The notes: generated by a model not told the origin, from the letters alone. 64,000 nt of DNA from Pseudomonas sp. NFACC02 (GCF_900110765.1 NZ_FOEO01000009.1:62001-126000), one strand, 5' to 3'. Shown: positions 21,916 through 32,700, counted from the first letter of the stretch. Numbers and translations are program-made.

Positions 21916-21943
21916 TGTATAGAAGAGGTTTTGCGTATTTCAA
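21916..21943 (-). promoter_or_regulatory. Sigma-70 promoter for acpP
   Basis: Minus strand TTGAAA, 16 bases, TATACA, in the 186-base fabG-acpP gap. The transcript would start near 21909, with the Shine-Dalgarno AGGAG in the leader. Confidence 0.65.
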
Positions 21944-22049
21944 GCTCAACGCAATTCCCGCTACGCCCATCGCCCCTCAACCCATTAATAGATTTCAGCT
22001 TTATAACGGATTTTAGACAGCCCGTATGACATTTTTTCGATACGGGGAG

Positions 22050-22787
22050 TCACATGTACATGCCGCCGTTCACGGGGATTGTAGCCCCGGTAACGTAGCC
22101 TGCACCTTCCGAGGCAAGAAAAGCGACCACGTGCGCGATCTCTTCTGCCTGCCCCAGTCGACCCAGAGGAATCTGGCTCGTCAGTGAATCACGTTGTGCC
22201 TCTGGCAGCTCGCGGGTCATGTCGGTGTCGATAAACCCTGGGGTTACCGAGTTGACAGTCACTGCTCGCGAGCCGACTTCACGCGCCAGCGCGCGACTGA
22301 AACCTTCCAGCCCCGCTTTCGCGGCGGCGTAGTTTACTTGACCTGCGTTGCCCATGGCACCCACTACGGAGCCAATGCTGATGATGCGGCCCCAACGGGC
22401 CTTGGTCATGCCACGCAAAACGCCTTTGGTCAGGCGGTACAGGCTGGTCAGGTTGGTATTGATGACGTCATGCCATTCGTCGTCCTTCATGCGCATCATC
22501 AGGTTGTCACGGGTGATGCCGGCGTTATTGACCAGGATCAACGGCGCGCCAACGCGCTCCTGAATCTGCGCCAGAACCGCACTGACCGACTCGTCGCTCC
22601 CGACATCGAGTGCGATGCCGAAGCCTTCGATGCCGTTTTCCTTGAAGTAGGCAGTGATCTTCTCGGCACCGGACTCGGTCGTGGCAGTCCCCACCACCGT
22701 GGCGCCGTTACGGCCCAGTTCCAGGGCGATCGCCCGACCAATGCCACGGCTCGCACCGGTGACCAGTGCAACTTTACCCTGACTCAT
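22050..22787 (-). CDS. fabG: 3-oxoacyl-[acyl-carrier-protein] reductase
   Basis: NADPH-dependent short-chain dehydrogenase that reduces beta-ketoacyl-ACP. The ATG at 22787 (MSQGKVALVTG) is preceded by AAGGAGAACCTGC; the frame runs 30 codons further without support. The nucleotide-binding TGASRGIG is near residue 10, NNAG near 88, and the catalytic Ser/Tyr/Lys are in ISIGS and YAAAK. The C-terminus ends in PVNGGMYM. About 245 residues, the usual length. Gap to fabD 14 bases. Confidence 0.97.
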   Translation of the reverse strand: MSQGKVALVTGASRGIGRAIALELGRNGATVVGTATTESGAEKITAYFKENGIEGFGIALDVGSDESVSAVLAQIQERVGAPLILVNNAGITRDNLMMRMKDDEWHDVINTNLTSLYRLTKGVLRGMTKARWGRIISIGSVVGAMGNAGQVNYAAAKAGLEGFSRALAREVGSRAVTVNSVTPGFIDTDMTRELPEAQRDSLTSQIPLGRLGQAEEIAHVVAFLASEGAGYVTGATIPVNGGMYM

Positions 22788-22801
22788 GCAGGTTCTCCTT
22801 A

Positions 22802-23740
22802 TCAGGCCAGCGCCGCGAGAGTGGCGGCGAAGGCATCCGGGGTATTGAGGTTGTGGGTGTTCACGCCATCGGCGCAACGTTTGTTAAGACCCGCCAGGAC
22901 TTTGCCCGGGCCGCACTCCACCAACTGCAGTGCACCATTGGCGGCCAGCGCCTGAATCGACTCGACCCAACGAACCGGCTTGTACAGCTGTTGCAGCAAA
23001 TCGGTTTTCAGCGTCTCCAGGTCCGAAACCACGCTGGCGCTGACGTTCTGTACCAGAGGGATTTGCGGCGCTTGCCAGTCGATGGCAGCGACGGACTCGG
23101 CAAAACGCTCGGCAGCAGGACGCATCAGCTCACAGTGCGACGGCACGCTGACCGGCAATGGCAGCGCGCGCTTGGCACCTTTGGCCTTGCAGGCTTCAAT
23201 CGCGCGGTCGACGGCCGCTTTGGCACCGGCGATCACCACCTGACCCGGCGAGTTGAAATTCACGGCACTGACGACGTCGCCCTGAGCCGCTTCGGCGCAT
23301 GCTGCAATCACATCGGCATCGGTCAGACCGAGAATGGCGGCCATGCCACCCTGCCCGGCCGGAACAGCCTCTTGCATCAGTTGACCACGACGTTCCACCA
23401 GCTTGACGGCATCCGCCAGCGACAGGCTGCCAGCCGCTACCAGCGCGCTGTATTCACCCAGGCTGTGGCCGGCGACGAACGCGGGACGCACGCCGCCTTC
23501 TGCCAGCCACAAACGCCACAAGGCGATCGAAGCCGTCAGAATGGCCGGCTGGGTTTTGTCGGTTTGATTGAGGTTTTCTTCCGGGCCCTGCTGGGTCAGC
23601 GCCCAGAGGTCATAACCCAAAGCGTCGGAGGCTTCTTTAAACGTGTCCAGGATCACCGGGTACTGCGCGCCCAGCTCGGCAAGCATGCCGAGGGACTGCG
23701 AGCCCTGACCTGGAAAGACGAATGCGACGGAAGCAGACAT
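22802..23740 (-). CDS. fabD: Malonyl-CoA:ACP transacylase
   Basis: Transfers malonyl groups from CoA to ACP (312 residues from the ATG at 23740, MSASVAFVFPGQGSQ). The catalytic Ser is in GHSLGEYSALVAAG and the conserved FPGQGSQ oxyanion loop is at the N-terminus. The 32-codon upstream extension of the frame lacks a start site. It is separated from plsX by about 130 bases. Confidence 0.97.
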   Translation of the reverse strand: MSASVAFVFPGQGSQSLGMLAELGAQYPVILDTFKEASDALGYDLWALTQQGPEENLNQTDKTQPAILTASIALWRLWLAEGGVRPAFVAGHSLGEYSALVAAGSLSLADAVKLVERRGQLMQEAVPAGQGGMAAILGLTDADVIAACAEAAQGDVVSAVNFNSPGQVVIAGAKAAVDRAIEACKAKGAKRALPLPVSVPSHCELMRPAAERFAESVAAIDWQAPQIPLVQNVSASVVSDLETLKTDLLQQLYKPVRWVESIQALAANGALQLVECGPGKVLAGLNKRCADGVNTHNLNTPDAFAATLAALA

Positions 23741-23870
23741 TAACAAGCCCCTGATTATTGTCGTCGAAAAGAACGTCCGGACGGACCGAACGCAAGGTAA
23801 TTCAAAGTGTTGCAACTGGCCAATTGGATGACCCATCAGTCACAAGGGTCACATTCTAGCGCAAGACGCG

Positions 23871-24878
23871 CTACAGCAACGCCTCCAGACGCCCATGCAG
23901 ACGCTCGGGCAGATTCTCCTGGATTTCGATCAGGGCCCGCTGAATCGCGCTTTGAAAGCCCTGAGCACCTGCAGAGCCATGGCTCTTCACCACAATGCCC
24001 TGCAACCCCAAAAAGCTTGCGCCGTTGTGACGCGCAGGCGCCAGATCAGCCTTGAGGCGGTTGAGCAGCGGCATCGCCAGCACGCCGACGGCCCTGGACA
24101 GCACATTCTGCCGGAACAACCCTTCGATCCGCTCGCCGATCATGGTGGCCAGGCCTTCGCTGGATTTAAGCAGGATATTCCCGACAAACCCGTCACACAC
24201 CACCACATCAGCCTCGCCGCGATACAGACCGTCGCCTTCAACGAACCCGACGTAGTTGAGGCCCGGCGCGGCCTGCAACAAACTGGCTGCCAACTTGACC
24301 TGCTGGTTGCCCTTGATGTCTTCGGTGCCGACATTGAGCAGCGCAACCTTGGGCCGCGCCACGCCGAGCGCTTCGGCCGCGACGGCTCCCATGACGGCGA
24401 ACTGATAAAGGTTCTCGGCACTGCAATCGACGTTCGCGCCCAGGTCCAGTAACTGACAGTAGCCACGCTGGGTCGGAATCGCCGCGACCATGGCGGGCCG
24501 GTCGATGCCTGGCAGGGTCTTGAGCACGAACCGCGAGAGCGCCATCAACGCACCGGTATTTCCGGCACTGACACACGCCTGCGCCTTACCGTCCGCCAAC
24601 AGACGCAACGCTACACGCATCGACGAATCCGGCTTGCCGCGCAGCGCAAGCGAGGGCCGATCGTCCATGGTGATGACTTCAGTGGCATTGACGACGAGCA
24701 GGCGCGACCGATCAACACCGGCATGGTGTGCGATGAGCTCTTCAAGAAGGGAGGCTTGACCGACGAGGGTCAGATGAAGCGAGGGCGTAGCGAGCAGGCA
24801 GGCAATGCTGGCCTGAACAATGCTGCGGGGACCGAAGTCCCCGCCCATTGCGTCGATCGCGATGACCGGAGCGGACAA
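23871..24878 (-). CDS. plsX: Phosphate acyltransferase
   Basis: Makes acyl-phosphate from acyl-ACP for phospholipid synthesis; peripheral at the inner membrane. It has 335 residues. The N-terminal [12 protein letters not shown] and the [11 protein letters not shown] and [15 protein letters not shown] motifs are typical. It begins 4 bases after rpmF and precedes fabD. Confidence 0.96.
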   Translation of the reverse strand: MSAPVIAIDAMGGDFGPRSIVQASIACLLATPSLHLTLVGQASLLEELIAHHAGVDRSRLLVVNATEVITMDDRPSLALRGKPDSSMRVALRLLADGKAQACVSAGNTGALMALSRFVLKTLPGIDRPAMVAAIPTQRGYCQLLDLGANVDCSAENLYQFAVMGAVAAEALGVARPKVALLNVGTEDIKGNQQVKLAASLLQAAPGLNYVGFVEGDGLYRGEADVVVCDGFVGNILLKSSEGLATMIGERIEGLFRQNVLSRAVGVLAMPLLNRLKADLAPARHNGASFLGLQGIVVKSHGSAGAQGFQSAIQRALIEIQENLPERLHGRLEALL

Positions 24879-24882
24879 GAAA

Positions 24883-25065
24883 TTACTCGTCAGCGCCCTT
24901 GTCGATCACTTTACGGCCACGGTATACGCCTTCTGGCGATACGTGGTGACGCAGGTGAACTTCACCGGTGGTTTTTTCTACAGACAGAGTGCTAGCCTCG
25001 AGAGCGTCGTGCGAACGGCGCATGTCACGGGCAGAGCGGGATTTTTTGTTCTGCTGAACAGCCAT
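24883..25065 (-). CDS. rpmF: 50S ribosomal protein L32
   Basis: Small ribosomal protein of 60 residues with the N-terminus [21 protein letters not shown] conserved in pseudomonads. The zinc cysteines of some L32 proteins are absent (the C- type), as is common in this genus. It sits 13 bases after yceD and 4 bases before plsX, the classic yceD-rpmF-plsX arrangement. Confidence 0.97.
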
Positions 25066-25078
25066 AATTGATTAACTC

Positions 25079-25606
25079 CTAAACGTTTGGGTCACGCTTT
25101 AACTGCGCCAATACACTGAACGGGTTGGACCGCGTTACCTCGTCCACGCTCGGCTCGGGCTCATCGAGGCCCGCCGGCTGCTGGCATTCTTTCGGATCAT
25201 GAGTTGGCACAATGGGCAAGGCGAGCAAAAGCTCATCCTCGATCAACGCCAGCAAATCCAATGGATCTTCGCCGAGTTCCAGCACGTCATAGCCTTTCGG
25301 CAACGACTGGGTATTTGCACCCTCCTTCACCACGGCATAACTGCATTCGCTGTGGATCGGCAGGGTGACCAGCTCAAGACAACGCTGGCAAACCATTTTG
25401 ACTTCAACGTCAATCTCACTGTGGATAACCACAGCGCGCTGTTCGTCTCGTTCAAAAACGAATTTCGCCTGCACTGTACCGAGATTGTCAGCAAGCGGGT
25501 CGCAGAGTCTCTCCAAATCAGCCAGCGGCATCTCTCCCTGAAGAGTGGTGCCACGATCAGCTAATTTGCGCGGGTCAACGTGAGGTGGAATCGGGTCATT
25601 CAACAT
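25079..25606 (-). CDS. yceD: YceD family protein (DUF177), rRNA-linked
   Basis: Cytoplasmic protein of 175 residues. In bacteria and plants DUF177 proteins are linked to 23S rRNA accumulation. The CQRCLE motif near residue 73 and the acidic ELGEDPLDLLALIEDELLLALP segment are typical. The N-terminus LNDPIPPHVDPRKLADRG is, from memory, conserved in pseudomonads and supports the ATG at 25606. That ATG lies only about 3-4 bases after the likely transcription start, so the mRNA may be leaderless. Confidence 0.93.
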   Translation of the reverse strand: MLNDPIPPHVDPRKLADRGTTLQGEMPLADLERLCDPLADNLGTVQAKFVFERDEQRAVVIHSEIDVEVKMVCQRCLELVTLPIHSECSYAVVKEGANTQSLPKGYDVLELGEDPLDLLALIEDELLLALPIVPTHDPKECQQPAGLDEPEPSVDEVTRSNPFSVLAQLKRDPNV

Positions 25607-25615
25607 AGGCGCAGC

Positions 25616-25644
25616 ATTCTAGGGACGAGGTCCTCGACTGTCAA
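25616..25644 (-). promoter_or_regulatory. Strong sigma-70 promoter for yceD-rpmF operon
   Basis: Minus strand TTGACA (25644-25639), 17-base spacer, TAGAAT (25621-25616): near-consensus. The predicted start point is about 25609-25610, with the yceD ATG at 25606. Confidence 0.8.
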
Positions 25645-25712
25645 AGGAAATTCAGGGCTGTTCGCAACCTGACCCGCTGATTACACTCGACTTTCATGTT
25701 TTGGAGAACCTC

Positions 25713-26291
25713 ATGCTGCCTCTGCTCCTTGCTTCCAGCTCGCCTTATCGCCGGGAATTGCTCGAACGACTGCGTTTACCGTTCGTCTGCGCCTCCCCCG
25801 ACATCGATGAACGTCATCACCCTGGGGAGTCCGCGACGGCGCTGGTAAAACGTCTGGCACAAGAAAAGGCAATCGCGCTGGCCGCGCACTTTCCTAAGCA
25901 CCTGATCATTGGCTCGGATCAGGTAGCGGTGCTGGGCGAGCAGATTCTTGGCAAGCCGCACACCTTTGAGCGCGCGCTGGAGCAGCTCAGCGCGAGCAGC
26001 GGGAAAAGCGTGAGCTTCCTGACCGGCCTGGCCCTGTACAACAGCCAGACGGGGCATTGCCAGGTCGACTGCGTGCCGTTCACTGTCCACATGCGCGAAC
26101 TCAGCGCGCCGCGCATCAGCCGCTACCTGCACGCCGAGCAGCCGTACGACTGCGCAGGCAGCTTCAAGGCTGAAGGCCTGGGCGTCAGCCTATTTCACAG
26201 CACAGAAGGCCCGGACGCGACCAGCCTGATCGGCCTGCCTTTAATAAGGCTGGTCGACATGCTCGCCGCAGAAGGTGTTGAAATCCCCTGA
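25713..26291 (+). CDS. Maf/YceF family nucleotide pyrophosphatase
   Basis: Nucleoside triphosphate pyrophosphatase (192 residues) of the Maf fold, probably the YceF group acting on 7-methyl-GTP, to judge from its place beside yceD-rpmF. The ATG at 25713 follows GGAG; the longer frame begins with TTG at 25701. The N-terminal LLASSSPYRRELLERL and IIGSDQV motifs and the catalytic Asp region are typical. Divergent from yceD. Confidence 0.92.
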   Translation: MLPLLLASSSPYRRELLERLRLPFVCASPDIDERHHPGESATALVKRLAQEKAIALAAHFPKHLIIGSDQVAVLGEQILGKPHTFERALEQLSASSGKSVSFLTGLALYNSQTGHCQVDCVPFTVHMRELSAPRISRYLHAEQPYDCAGSFKAEGLGVSLFHSTEGPDATSLIGLPLIRLVDMLAAEGVEIP

Positions 26292-26310
26292 CCAAGCGGA
26301 TTAGCCGTTA

Positions 26311-26341
26311 CAAAAAACCCGACCAGCGGCCGGGTTTTCTG
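26311..26341. terminator. Bidirectional terminator between maf and sppA
   Basis: Hairpin AAAACCCG/CGGGTTTT with T-rich flanks on both strands, between the convergent ends of the maf-type gene (+) and sppA-type gene (-). Confidence 0.82.
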
Positions 26342-26355
26342 CTTTCAGAGGCCTG

Positions 26356-27351
26356 CTAGCGCAGCGTAGGACCTTTGAATCCGGCCCACATGGCAATCTG
26401 CTCGGCCACGCTGGAACCCAGCTTCTTCGAGAAGCGATCGAACGGCGACTCCTGAACGGTGTAGTCGACCATTTCCTTCTCACCGATCACGTCACGCGCG
26501 ACATAACTGGCGCTGCCCAAACCGTCCACCAACCCCAAAGCGACCGCCTGCTCGCCCGTCCACACCAGGCCGGAGAACAACTCTGGATGGTCCTTGTCCT
26601 TCAAGCGGTCACCGCGCCCCGCTTTCACGCTGGCGATGAACTGCTTGTGCGTCGTGTCCAGCACGCCCTGCCAGAAAGCCGTCTCGTCAGGCTTGGGTGG
26701 CTGAAATGGATCGAGAAAGGCTTTGTGCTCACCCGAGGTGTAGGTGCGGCGATCCACCCCCAGCTTTTCCATGGTGCCGACAAAACCGAAACCGGCCGCC
26801 GTGACGCCAATGGAACCCACCAGACTCGCTTTGTCGGCGTAGATCTGGTCGGCAGCGCTGGCGATGTAGTACGCGCCCGAGGCGCCGAGGTCGGTGATCA
26901 CCGCATAGACTTTGATGTTCGGCTTCTGCGCGCGCAGGCGACGAATCTCGTCATAGATGTAGCCCGACTGCACCGGGCTACCGCCCGGACTGTTGATGCG
27001 CAGGATCACGCCTTTGGTTTTTTCGTCCTCAAAGGCGGCCCGCAGACTGCCCACAATGTTGTCGGCACTGGCAGCCTCGGTATCGGCGATCATGCCCTTC
27101 ACGTCGATCAGAGCGGTGTGACTGTCCCTGCGCGACGCGCCTTTTTCGAAATCCATCAGCGGCGAAAACATTGCGAGCATCACAAACAGATAAGCAAACG
27201 TCAGGAGCTTGAAAAAAATGCCCCAGCGCCGGGCACGACGCTGCTCCTGCACGCTGGCCAGCAGGGTCTTTTCCAGAAGCTGCCAGCTTTTCGCATCGGC
27301 CTTGCGCTCGCCGTCATCCTGCGCAGACGGCGCTTTCCATTCATCCGACAT
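26356..27351 (-). CDS. sppA: Signal peptide peptidase SppA-type S49 peptidase
   Basis: Inner-membrane serine protease of 331 residues with a single S49 domain (half-length SppA type). A charged cytoplasmic N-terminus precedes a membrane helix at about residues 45-65. The crotonase-like protease domain follows, with the nucleophilic Ser in DLGASGAYYIAS and the general-base Lys in YADKASLVGSIGV. It probably degrades cleaved signal peptides or membrane fragments. It is 7 bases downstream of the HAD gene. Confidence 0.92.
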   Translation of the reverse strand: MSDEWKAPSAQDDGERKADAKSWQLLEKTLLASVQEQRRARRWGIFFKLLTFAYLFVMLAMFSPLMDFEKGASRRDSHTALIDVKGMIADTEAASADNIVGSLRAAFEDEKTKGVILRINSPGGSPVQSGYIYDEIRRLRAQKPNIKVYAVITDLGASGAYYIASAADQIYADKASLVGSIGVTAAGFGFVGTMEKLGVDRRTYTSGEHKAFLDPFQPPKPDETAFWQGVLDTTHKQFIASVKAGRGDRLKDKDHPELFSGLVWTGEQAVALGLVDGLGSASYVARDVIGEKEMVDYTVQESPFDRFSKKLGSSVAEQIAMWAGFKGPTLR

Positions 27352-27358
27352 AGATCAA

Positions 27359-28039
27359 TTACCCCAACAACGAAGATTCGGCATTCCGCACACCCAACCA
27401 GGCGCGCAACTCGGAAAAATGCTTGATCGCCAGACGCGGCTCGTACTGCAGCAGAGAATCCAGCGCCTGGGCACCGTAACCCACCGCCACCGAATCCATG
27501 CCAGCATTGCGTGCCATCAGTAGATCGAACGACGCATCGCCAATCATCAGCGCCTTTTCAGGCCTCACGCCACAATGCCGCAGAATTTCATTGAGCATCA
27601 GCGGATCAGGCTTGCTCGCCGTCTCATCGGCAGCACGCGTCGCATCGAAGTAATCGTGCCAGCCATGGGCCTTGAGCACACGGTCCAGACCGCGACGCGC
27701 CTTGCCCGTCGCCACCGCCAGACGATAGCCCTGGGAGCGGAACGCCTCCAGCGACTCATGCACACCGTCGAACAACTTCGAAGGCTCGACATCCATGGCC
27801 ATGTAGCTGTCTGCGTAGCGCTGACGGAAATCGATCAGGTCATTGGCGGTGATGTCGGGGTACAGCGTACGGATGGCTTCCGGCAACCCCAGGCCGATGA
27901 TGCCCTTGATTGCCAGATCATCTCGTACCGGCCGGCCGGACAACTCGGCAGCAGCGCGCATGGCCTCGACAATGCGACCGATGGAGTCGGACAGGGTGCC
28001 GTCCCAGTCAAATATCAGCAGCTCGTAATCAGGGCGCAC
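27359..28039 (-). CDS. HAD family hydrolase (phosphoglycolate phosphatase-like)
   Basis: HAD-IA phosphatase of 226 residues. The catalytic Asp pair is D11 and D13 in FDWDGTL; motif II lies in AVATGK and motif IV in [12 protein letters not shown]. It starts with GTG at 28039 and overlaps the rluC stop by 11 bases. The rluC-HAD-sppA string is typical of the genus. Substrate not deducible; Gph-like is the nearest description. Confidence 0.9.
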   Translation of the reverse strand: MRPDYELLIFDWDGTLSDSIGRIVEAMRAAAELSGRPVRDDLAIKGIIGLGLPEAIRTLYPDITANDLIDFRQRYADSYMAMDVEPSKLFDGVHESLEAFRSQGYRLAVATGKARRGLDRVLKAHGWHDYFDATRAADETASKPDPLMLNEILRHCGVRPEKALMIGDASFDLLMARNAGMDSVAVGYGAQALDSLLQYEPRLAIKHFSELRAWLGVRNAESSLLG

Positions 28040-28985
28040 TCAATCGCTCCACGGTCTTGGCCCACATGTCGTCGACAGGCGCCTCCAGCTTCAACTCGCC
28101 GCCATCGGGCAGCGGCACGGTCAGCGCGTAGGCGTGGAGGAATAACCGTTTGCCGCCCAGATCACGAATTTCGCGGGTGAAATCCTCATCGCCATATTTA
28201 CTGTCGCCAGCGATGCAGTGCCCGGCATGCAGGGTATGCACGCGGATCTGGTGGGTACGGCCCGTGATTGGACGGGCCTCCACCATCGTCGCGAAGTCGC
28301 CGAAGCGGCGCAGCACCTTGAACATCGTCAGCGCCTCCTTGCCCTCTTCGTTCACCTCGACCATGCGCTCGCCCGAGCGCAGGTTGCTCTTGAGCAAGGG
28401 CGCACGCACCTGCTTCTGCGACGTCGGCCAGTTCCCGCGAACCAGCGCCATGTACCGCTTGTCGACGCCATCACCGCGCAACTGCTCATGCAGGTGACGC
28501 AACATGCTGCGTTTCTTGGCGATCATGAGCAGACCCGACGTGTCGCGGTCCAGGCGGTGGACCAGTTCCAGCTCCTTGGCATCGGGGCGCAACTGACGAA
28601 AGGCTTCGATGACACCGAAACTCAGGCCGCTGCCGCCGTGAACCGCGATGCCAGCAGGCTTGTTAAGGACAATGAGGCCTTTGTCTTCAAAAACGATCGC
28701 CGCTTCAAGGCGTTGCAACAGACCTTGTGCCACAGGCACAGGCTCGTCACGTTCAGGCACGCGAACGGGTGGAACGCGCACGATGTCGCCCGCCTGAAGC
28801 TTGTACTCGGGCTTGATCCGGCCTTTGTTCACTCGCACTTCGCCCTTGCGCAATATGCGGTAAATCAAGGTCTTGGGAACGCCCTTGAGGTACGTGATCA
28901 GAAAATTATCGATGCGTTGACCGGCAAGTTCCGGCGCAACCTCTACCAGCTGAACGCCGGGGGTTGGGGGGGTGATATTCGTCAT
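28029..28985 (-). CDS. rluC: 23S rRNA pseudouridine synthase RluC
   Basis: Makes pseudouridine at positions 955, 2504 and 2580 of 23S rRNA (E. coli numbering). It has 318 residues from the ATG at 28985; the frame extends four codons further. An S4 RNA-binding domain (about residues 17-80) precedes the RluA-type catalytic domain with the Asp in [12 protein letters not shown]. It is divergent from rne, as in many gammaproteobacteria, which together with the RluC/RluD-type domain order supports RluC. Confidence 0.93.
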   Translation of the reverse strand: MTNITPPTPGVQLVEVAPELAGQRIDNFLITYLKGVPKTLIYRILRKGEVRVNKGRIKPEYKLQAGDIVRVPPVRVPERDEPVPVAQGLLQRLEAAIVFEDKGLIVLNKPAGIAVHGGSGLSFGVIEAFRQLRPDAKELELVHRLDRDTSGLLMIAKKRSMLRHLHEQLRGDGVDKRYMALVRGNWPTSQKQVRAPLLKSNLRSGERMVEVNEEGKEALTMFKVLRRFGDFATMVEARPITGRTHQIRVHTLHAGHCIAGDSKYGDEDFTREIRDLGGKRLFLHAYALTVPLPDGGELKLEAPVDDMWAKTVERLSAP

Positions 28986-29014
28986 GGCGCAAATCATAAC
29001 AATTTTTTATGGAT

Positions 29015-29043
29015 TTGAAGCACTTAATGATTGCTGCTATAGT
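29015..29043 (+). promoter_or_regulatory. Sigma-70 promoter of rne
   Basis: TTGAAG (29015-29020), 17-base spacer, TATAGT (29038-29043) on the plus strand in the rluC-rne gap. Transcription would start near 29050, leaving a leader of about 650 nt before the rne ATG. Confidence 0.75.
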
Positions 29044-29049
29044 CGCGAA

Positions 29050-29702
29050 CGCCGCCAAAAGCGGCCTGGACAGCGGACAAACGGTATGACAGCCGGCCCT
29101 GCCCAACGCAATTCACGAGGGCGCGAGGCCGCCCTACGGGGCTTTCGGTGACAACGGAGCGTCAGCAAGCGTAACGAGCGCAGGTGACATGAGGCCTGAA
29201 ACAAGCCCGATCGCAGAGTGAGTCACTCGCCATCGAGGCCCATGTTCATGGCCAGTTCACAAAGTGCAGTCGCTGGCAGACACACCGGGCGAATGCTTCG
29301 GAAACCGAAGCCTTAATTTGAGCCATGACGCGTGAACTTCCCATCGAAGATCGCGTAAATGCAAACCCGCTGCGGATTCAGCGCGCGGCAGCACCCGAAT
29401 TATCAGGGATACGTGTGGGGTGGAGACGCACAACCGTCGGACTGTGTAGCACAAGGCTTTATTCAAGACGCTTCATATCGTCCGCTACCGATGGTTGATT
29501 CCTCCTCCTGACAAAGCTTTTGCTGACAGGGTGTCATTTGTCACCACAGCAAGCAGGAAACGTCGTCGCGACTACGGCCCCGCTGGCCGGATATCGCTAG
29601 ACACTGGAGTGTCCAAGCACTCCTGACGCGCCCTGACACCGACCGTGAGAAGTCGTGTGTGCCGAACGCCGTTTCCGGCAGCCCGGAAACCGACGGTACT
29701 AC
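29050..29702 (+). promoter_or_regulatory. Long structured 5' leader of rne
   Basis: About 650 non-coding bases between the promoter and the rne start. Several short hairpins can be read: GCCGC/GCGGC near 29052-29066, CTTCGG/CCGAAG near 29300, GGTGTC/GTCACC-type near 29530, GGAGTG/CACTCC near 29607-29623 and GTTTCCGG/CCGGAAAC just before the start. No ORF here has a convincing start. In E. coli the rne leader mediates feedback control by RNase E itself; the same role here is inferred from length and position. Confidence 0.6.
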
Positions 29703-32700
29703 ATGAAAAGAATGCTGATTAACGCAACTCAACCCGAAGAGTTGCGTGTTGCGCTGGTAGACGGCCAGCGCCTATACGACCTGGACATCGAATCCGGGGC
29801 CCGCGAACAGAAGAAGGCCAACATCTATAAAGGCCGGATCACGCGTATCGAACCCAGCCTTGAAGCCGCGTTCGTCGACTTCGGCTCCGAGCGTCACGGC
29901 TTTCTGCCGCTAAAAGAAATCTCCCGCGAATACTTCAAGAAGTCCCCGGAAGGTCGCGTCAACATCAAGGACGTCCTGAGCGAAGGCCAGGAAGTCATCG
30001 TGCAGGTCGAGAAAGAAGAGCGTGGCAACAAGGGCGCCGCCCTGACCACGTTCATCAGCCTGGCCGGTCGTTACCTGGTGCTGATGCCGAACAACCCGCG
30101 TGCCGGTGGCATCTCCCGCCGCATCGAAGGCGAAGAGCGCAACGAACTGCGCGAAGCGCTGAACGGCCTGATCGCCCCTGCCGACATGGGCCTGATCGTG
30201 CGCACCGCCGGCCTTGGCCGCAGCAGCGAGGAAATGCAGTGGGACCTCGATTACCTGCTGCAACTGTGGACCGCCATCAAGGAAGCGTCCCAGGATCGCG
30301 CCGCACCGTTCCTGATCTACCAGGAAAGCAACGTCATCATCCGCGCGATTCGCGACTACCTGCGCCAGGACATCGGTGAAGTCCTGATCGACAGCGTCGA
30401 AGCTCAGGAAGAAGCCCTGACCTTCATCCGCCAGGTCATGCCGCAGTACGCCAGCAAGATCAAGCTGTACGAAGATAGCGTTCCGCTGTTCAACCGTTTC
30501 CAGATCGAAAGCCAGATCGAAACCGCCTTCCAGCGCGTCGTCGAACTGCCTTCCGGTGGCTCCATCGTCATCGATCCGACTGAAGCGCTGGTGTCCATCG
30601 ACATCAACTCGGCGCGCGCCACAAAAGGCAGCGACATCGAAGAAACCGCCCTGCAGACCAACCTTGAAGCGGCTGAAGAAATCGCCCGTCAACTGCGTCT
30701 GCGAGACATCGGCGGCCTGATCGTCATCGACTTCATCGACATGACGCCGGCCAAGAACCAGCGCGCCGTGGAAGAAAAAGTCCGCGAAAGCCTGGAAGCC
30801 GACCGCGCCCGCGTTCAGGTCGGTCGTATCTCGCGCTTCGGCCTGCTGGAAATGTCCCGTCAGCGCCTGCGCCCATCGCTGGGCGAAAGCAGCGGCATCG
30901 TCTGCCCGCGTTGCAACGGCACCGGCATCATCCGTGACGTCGAGTCCCTGTCGCTGGCGATCCTGCGCCTGATCGAAGAAGAAGCCCTGAAAGACCGTAC
31001 CGCCGAAGTCCGCGCTCAGGTGCCGATCCCGGTCGCTGCGTTCCTGCTCAACGAAAAACGCAACTCGATCACCAAGATCGAACTGCGCACCCGCGCACGC
31101 ATCATCATCCTGCCGAACGATCACCTCGAAACGCCGCATTTCGAAGTTCAGCGCCTGCGTGATGACAGCCCGGAAGCCCACAGCCTGCAGTCCAGCTACG
31201 AAATCGCTGCGGCCGCCGCCGAAGTGGAAGAAGTCCAGCCAGCGGCAGCGACCCGCACCCTGGTTCGCCAGGAAGCCGCGGTCAAGACCGCACCGGCACG
31301 CGCCAACGCTCCGGTGCCTGCCGAAGTCGCCGCACCGGCAGCGCCAGCACCTGTTGCCCACGAGCCAAGCCTGTTCAAAGGTCTGGTGAAATCGCTGGTC
31401 AGCCTGTTCGCCACCAAGGAAGAGCCAGTCGCACCGGCGGCCGTGGTTGAAAAACCGGCTGCCGAGCGTCCGGCCCGTAACGAAGAGCGTCGCAACGGTC
31501 GTCAGCAGAGCCGCAGCCGTAATGGCCGTCGCGACGAAGAGCGCAAGCCTCGCGAAGAACGCGCTCCTCGTGCAGAGCGTGAAGAACGCGCGCCACGCGA
31601 AGAGCGTGCGCCGCGTGAAGAACGTGCCCCTCGTGAAGAGCGCGCACCGCGCGAGCCACGTGAGACCCGTGACGAAACAGCAACTCCACGTGAAGAACGT
31701 CCGGCACGCGCACCGCGTGAAGAGCGTCAGCCGCGTGCTCAGCGGGAAGACCGCAAGCCGCGTGAAGAGCGCGTGCGTGAACTGCGCGAGCCACTGGATG
31801 CCGCACCAGCCGTCAACGTGCCGCGCGAAGAACGCCCTGAGCGCGCACCGCGCGAAGAGCGTCAGCCACGTGCGCCGCGTGAGGAGCGTCAACCGCGTGC
31901 CGAGCAGGCCGCAGCAGCCGTTGAAGACGAAGCACTGTTGAACAACCAAGAGCAGCAGGACGAAAACGGCCAGGAACACGCCGAAGGCGACCGCCCTCGC
32001 CGCCGCTCCCGTGGCCAGCGTCGTCGCAGCAACCGTCGTGAGCGTCAGCGTGACGCCAACGGTGATGTGATCGAAGGCAGCGAAGAGCATCAGGCCGAAG
32101 CCGGTCAAGACACTGTTCGCAGCGAAGGCAACAGCACTGAAATCGCCGCGGGTCTGGCCGTCACCGCCGCCGTTGCAGAAAGCGTGATCAGTGCCCCGGC
32201 TGAAGCCGACGCTCACCGTCAGGCTGAGCGTGCAACCGCCTCTGTCGAGGCGCCCGCTGCTGAAGCCGCACCTGTCGAGAAAGCCGAAGCGCCTGTCGTC
32301 GAAGCGCCCGCCGTCGAAACACCGGCTGTACCCGCCAAACGTTCGATCATGCCGGAAGTGGAAGTCGCGCAATTCGACGCTTCTCTGAGCCCGTTCGAGC
32401 GTCAGGTGAAAGCCGCCGCTCAGGCTGAGCTGTTCGAAACCCCGGCTGAAGTTGAAGCACCTGCCGTTGCTGAAGCGCCTGCTCCAGCACCGGTCGTTGA
32501 GGCACCTGCTGCGCCTGTTGCACCGGTCGAAGCGCCGAAAGCCGCTGAACCCGTGGTTGAGACGCCCGTCGTCAAGAAGCCAATGGTTGCCGAGCCTGTG
32601 GTTGCACCGGCTGAACTGGCCGCTCCGGAAATCGTTGCGGCCCCAGTGGCTGTCGAACCAGCGCCTGCGCCTGCTCCTGCGCCTGCGCCAGTTGCGACTG

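Noticed and set aside
31530..31905. Repeats in rne as a CRISPR array
   Set aside because: The units are short, imperfect, in frame and lack unique spacers; they are coding repeats.
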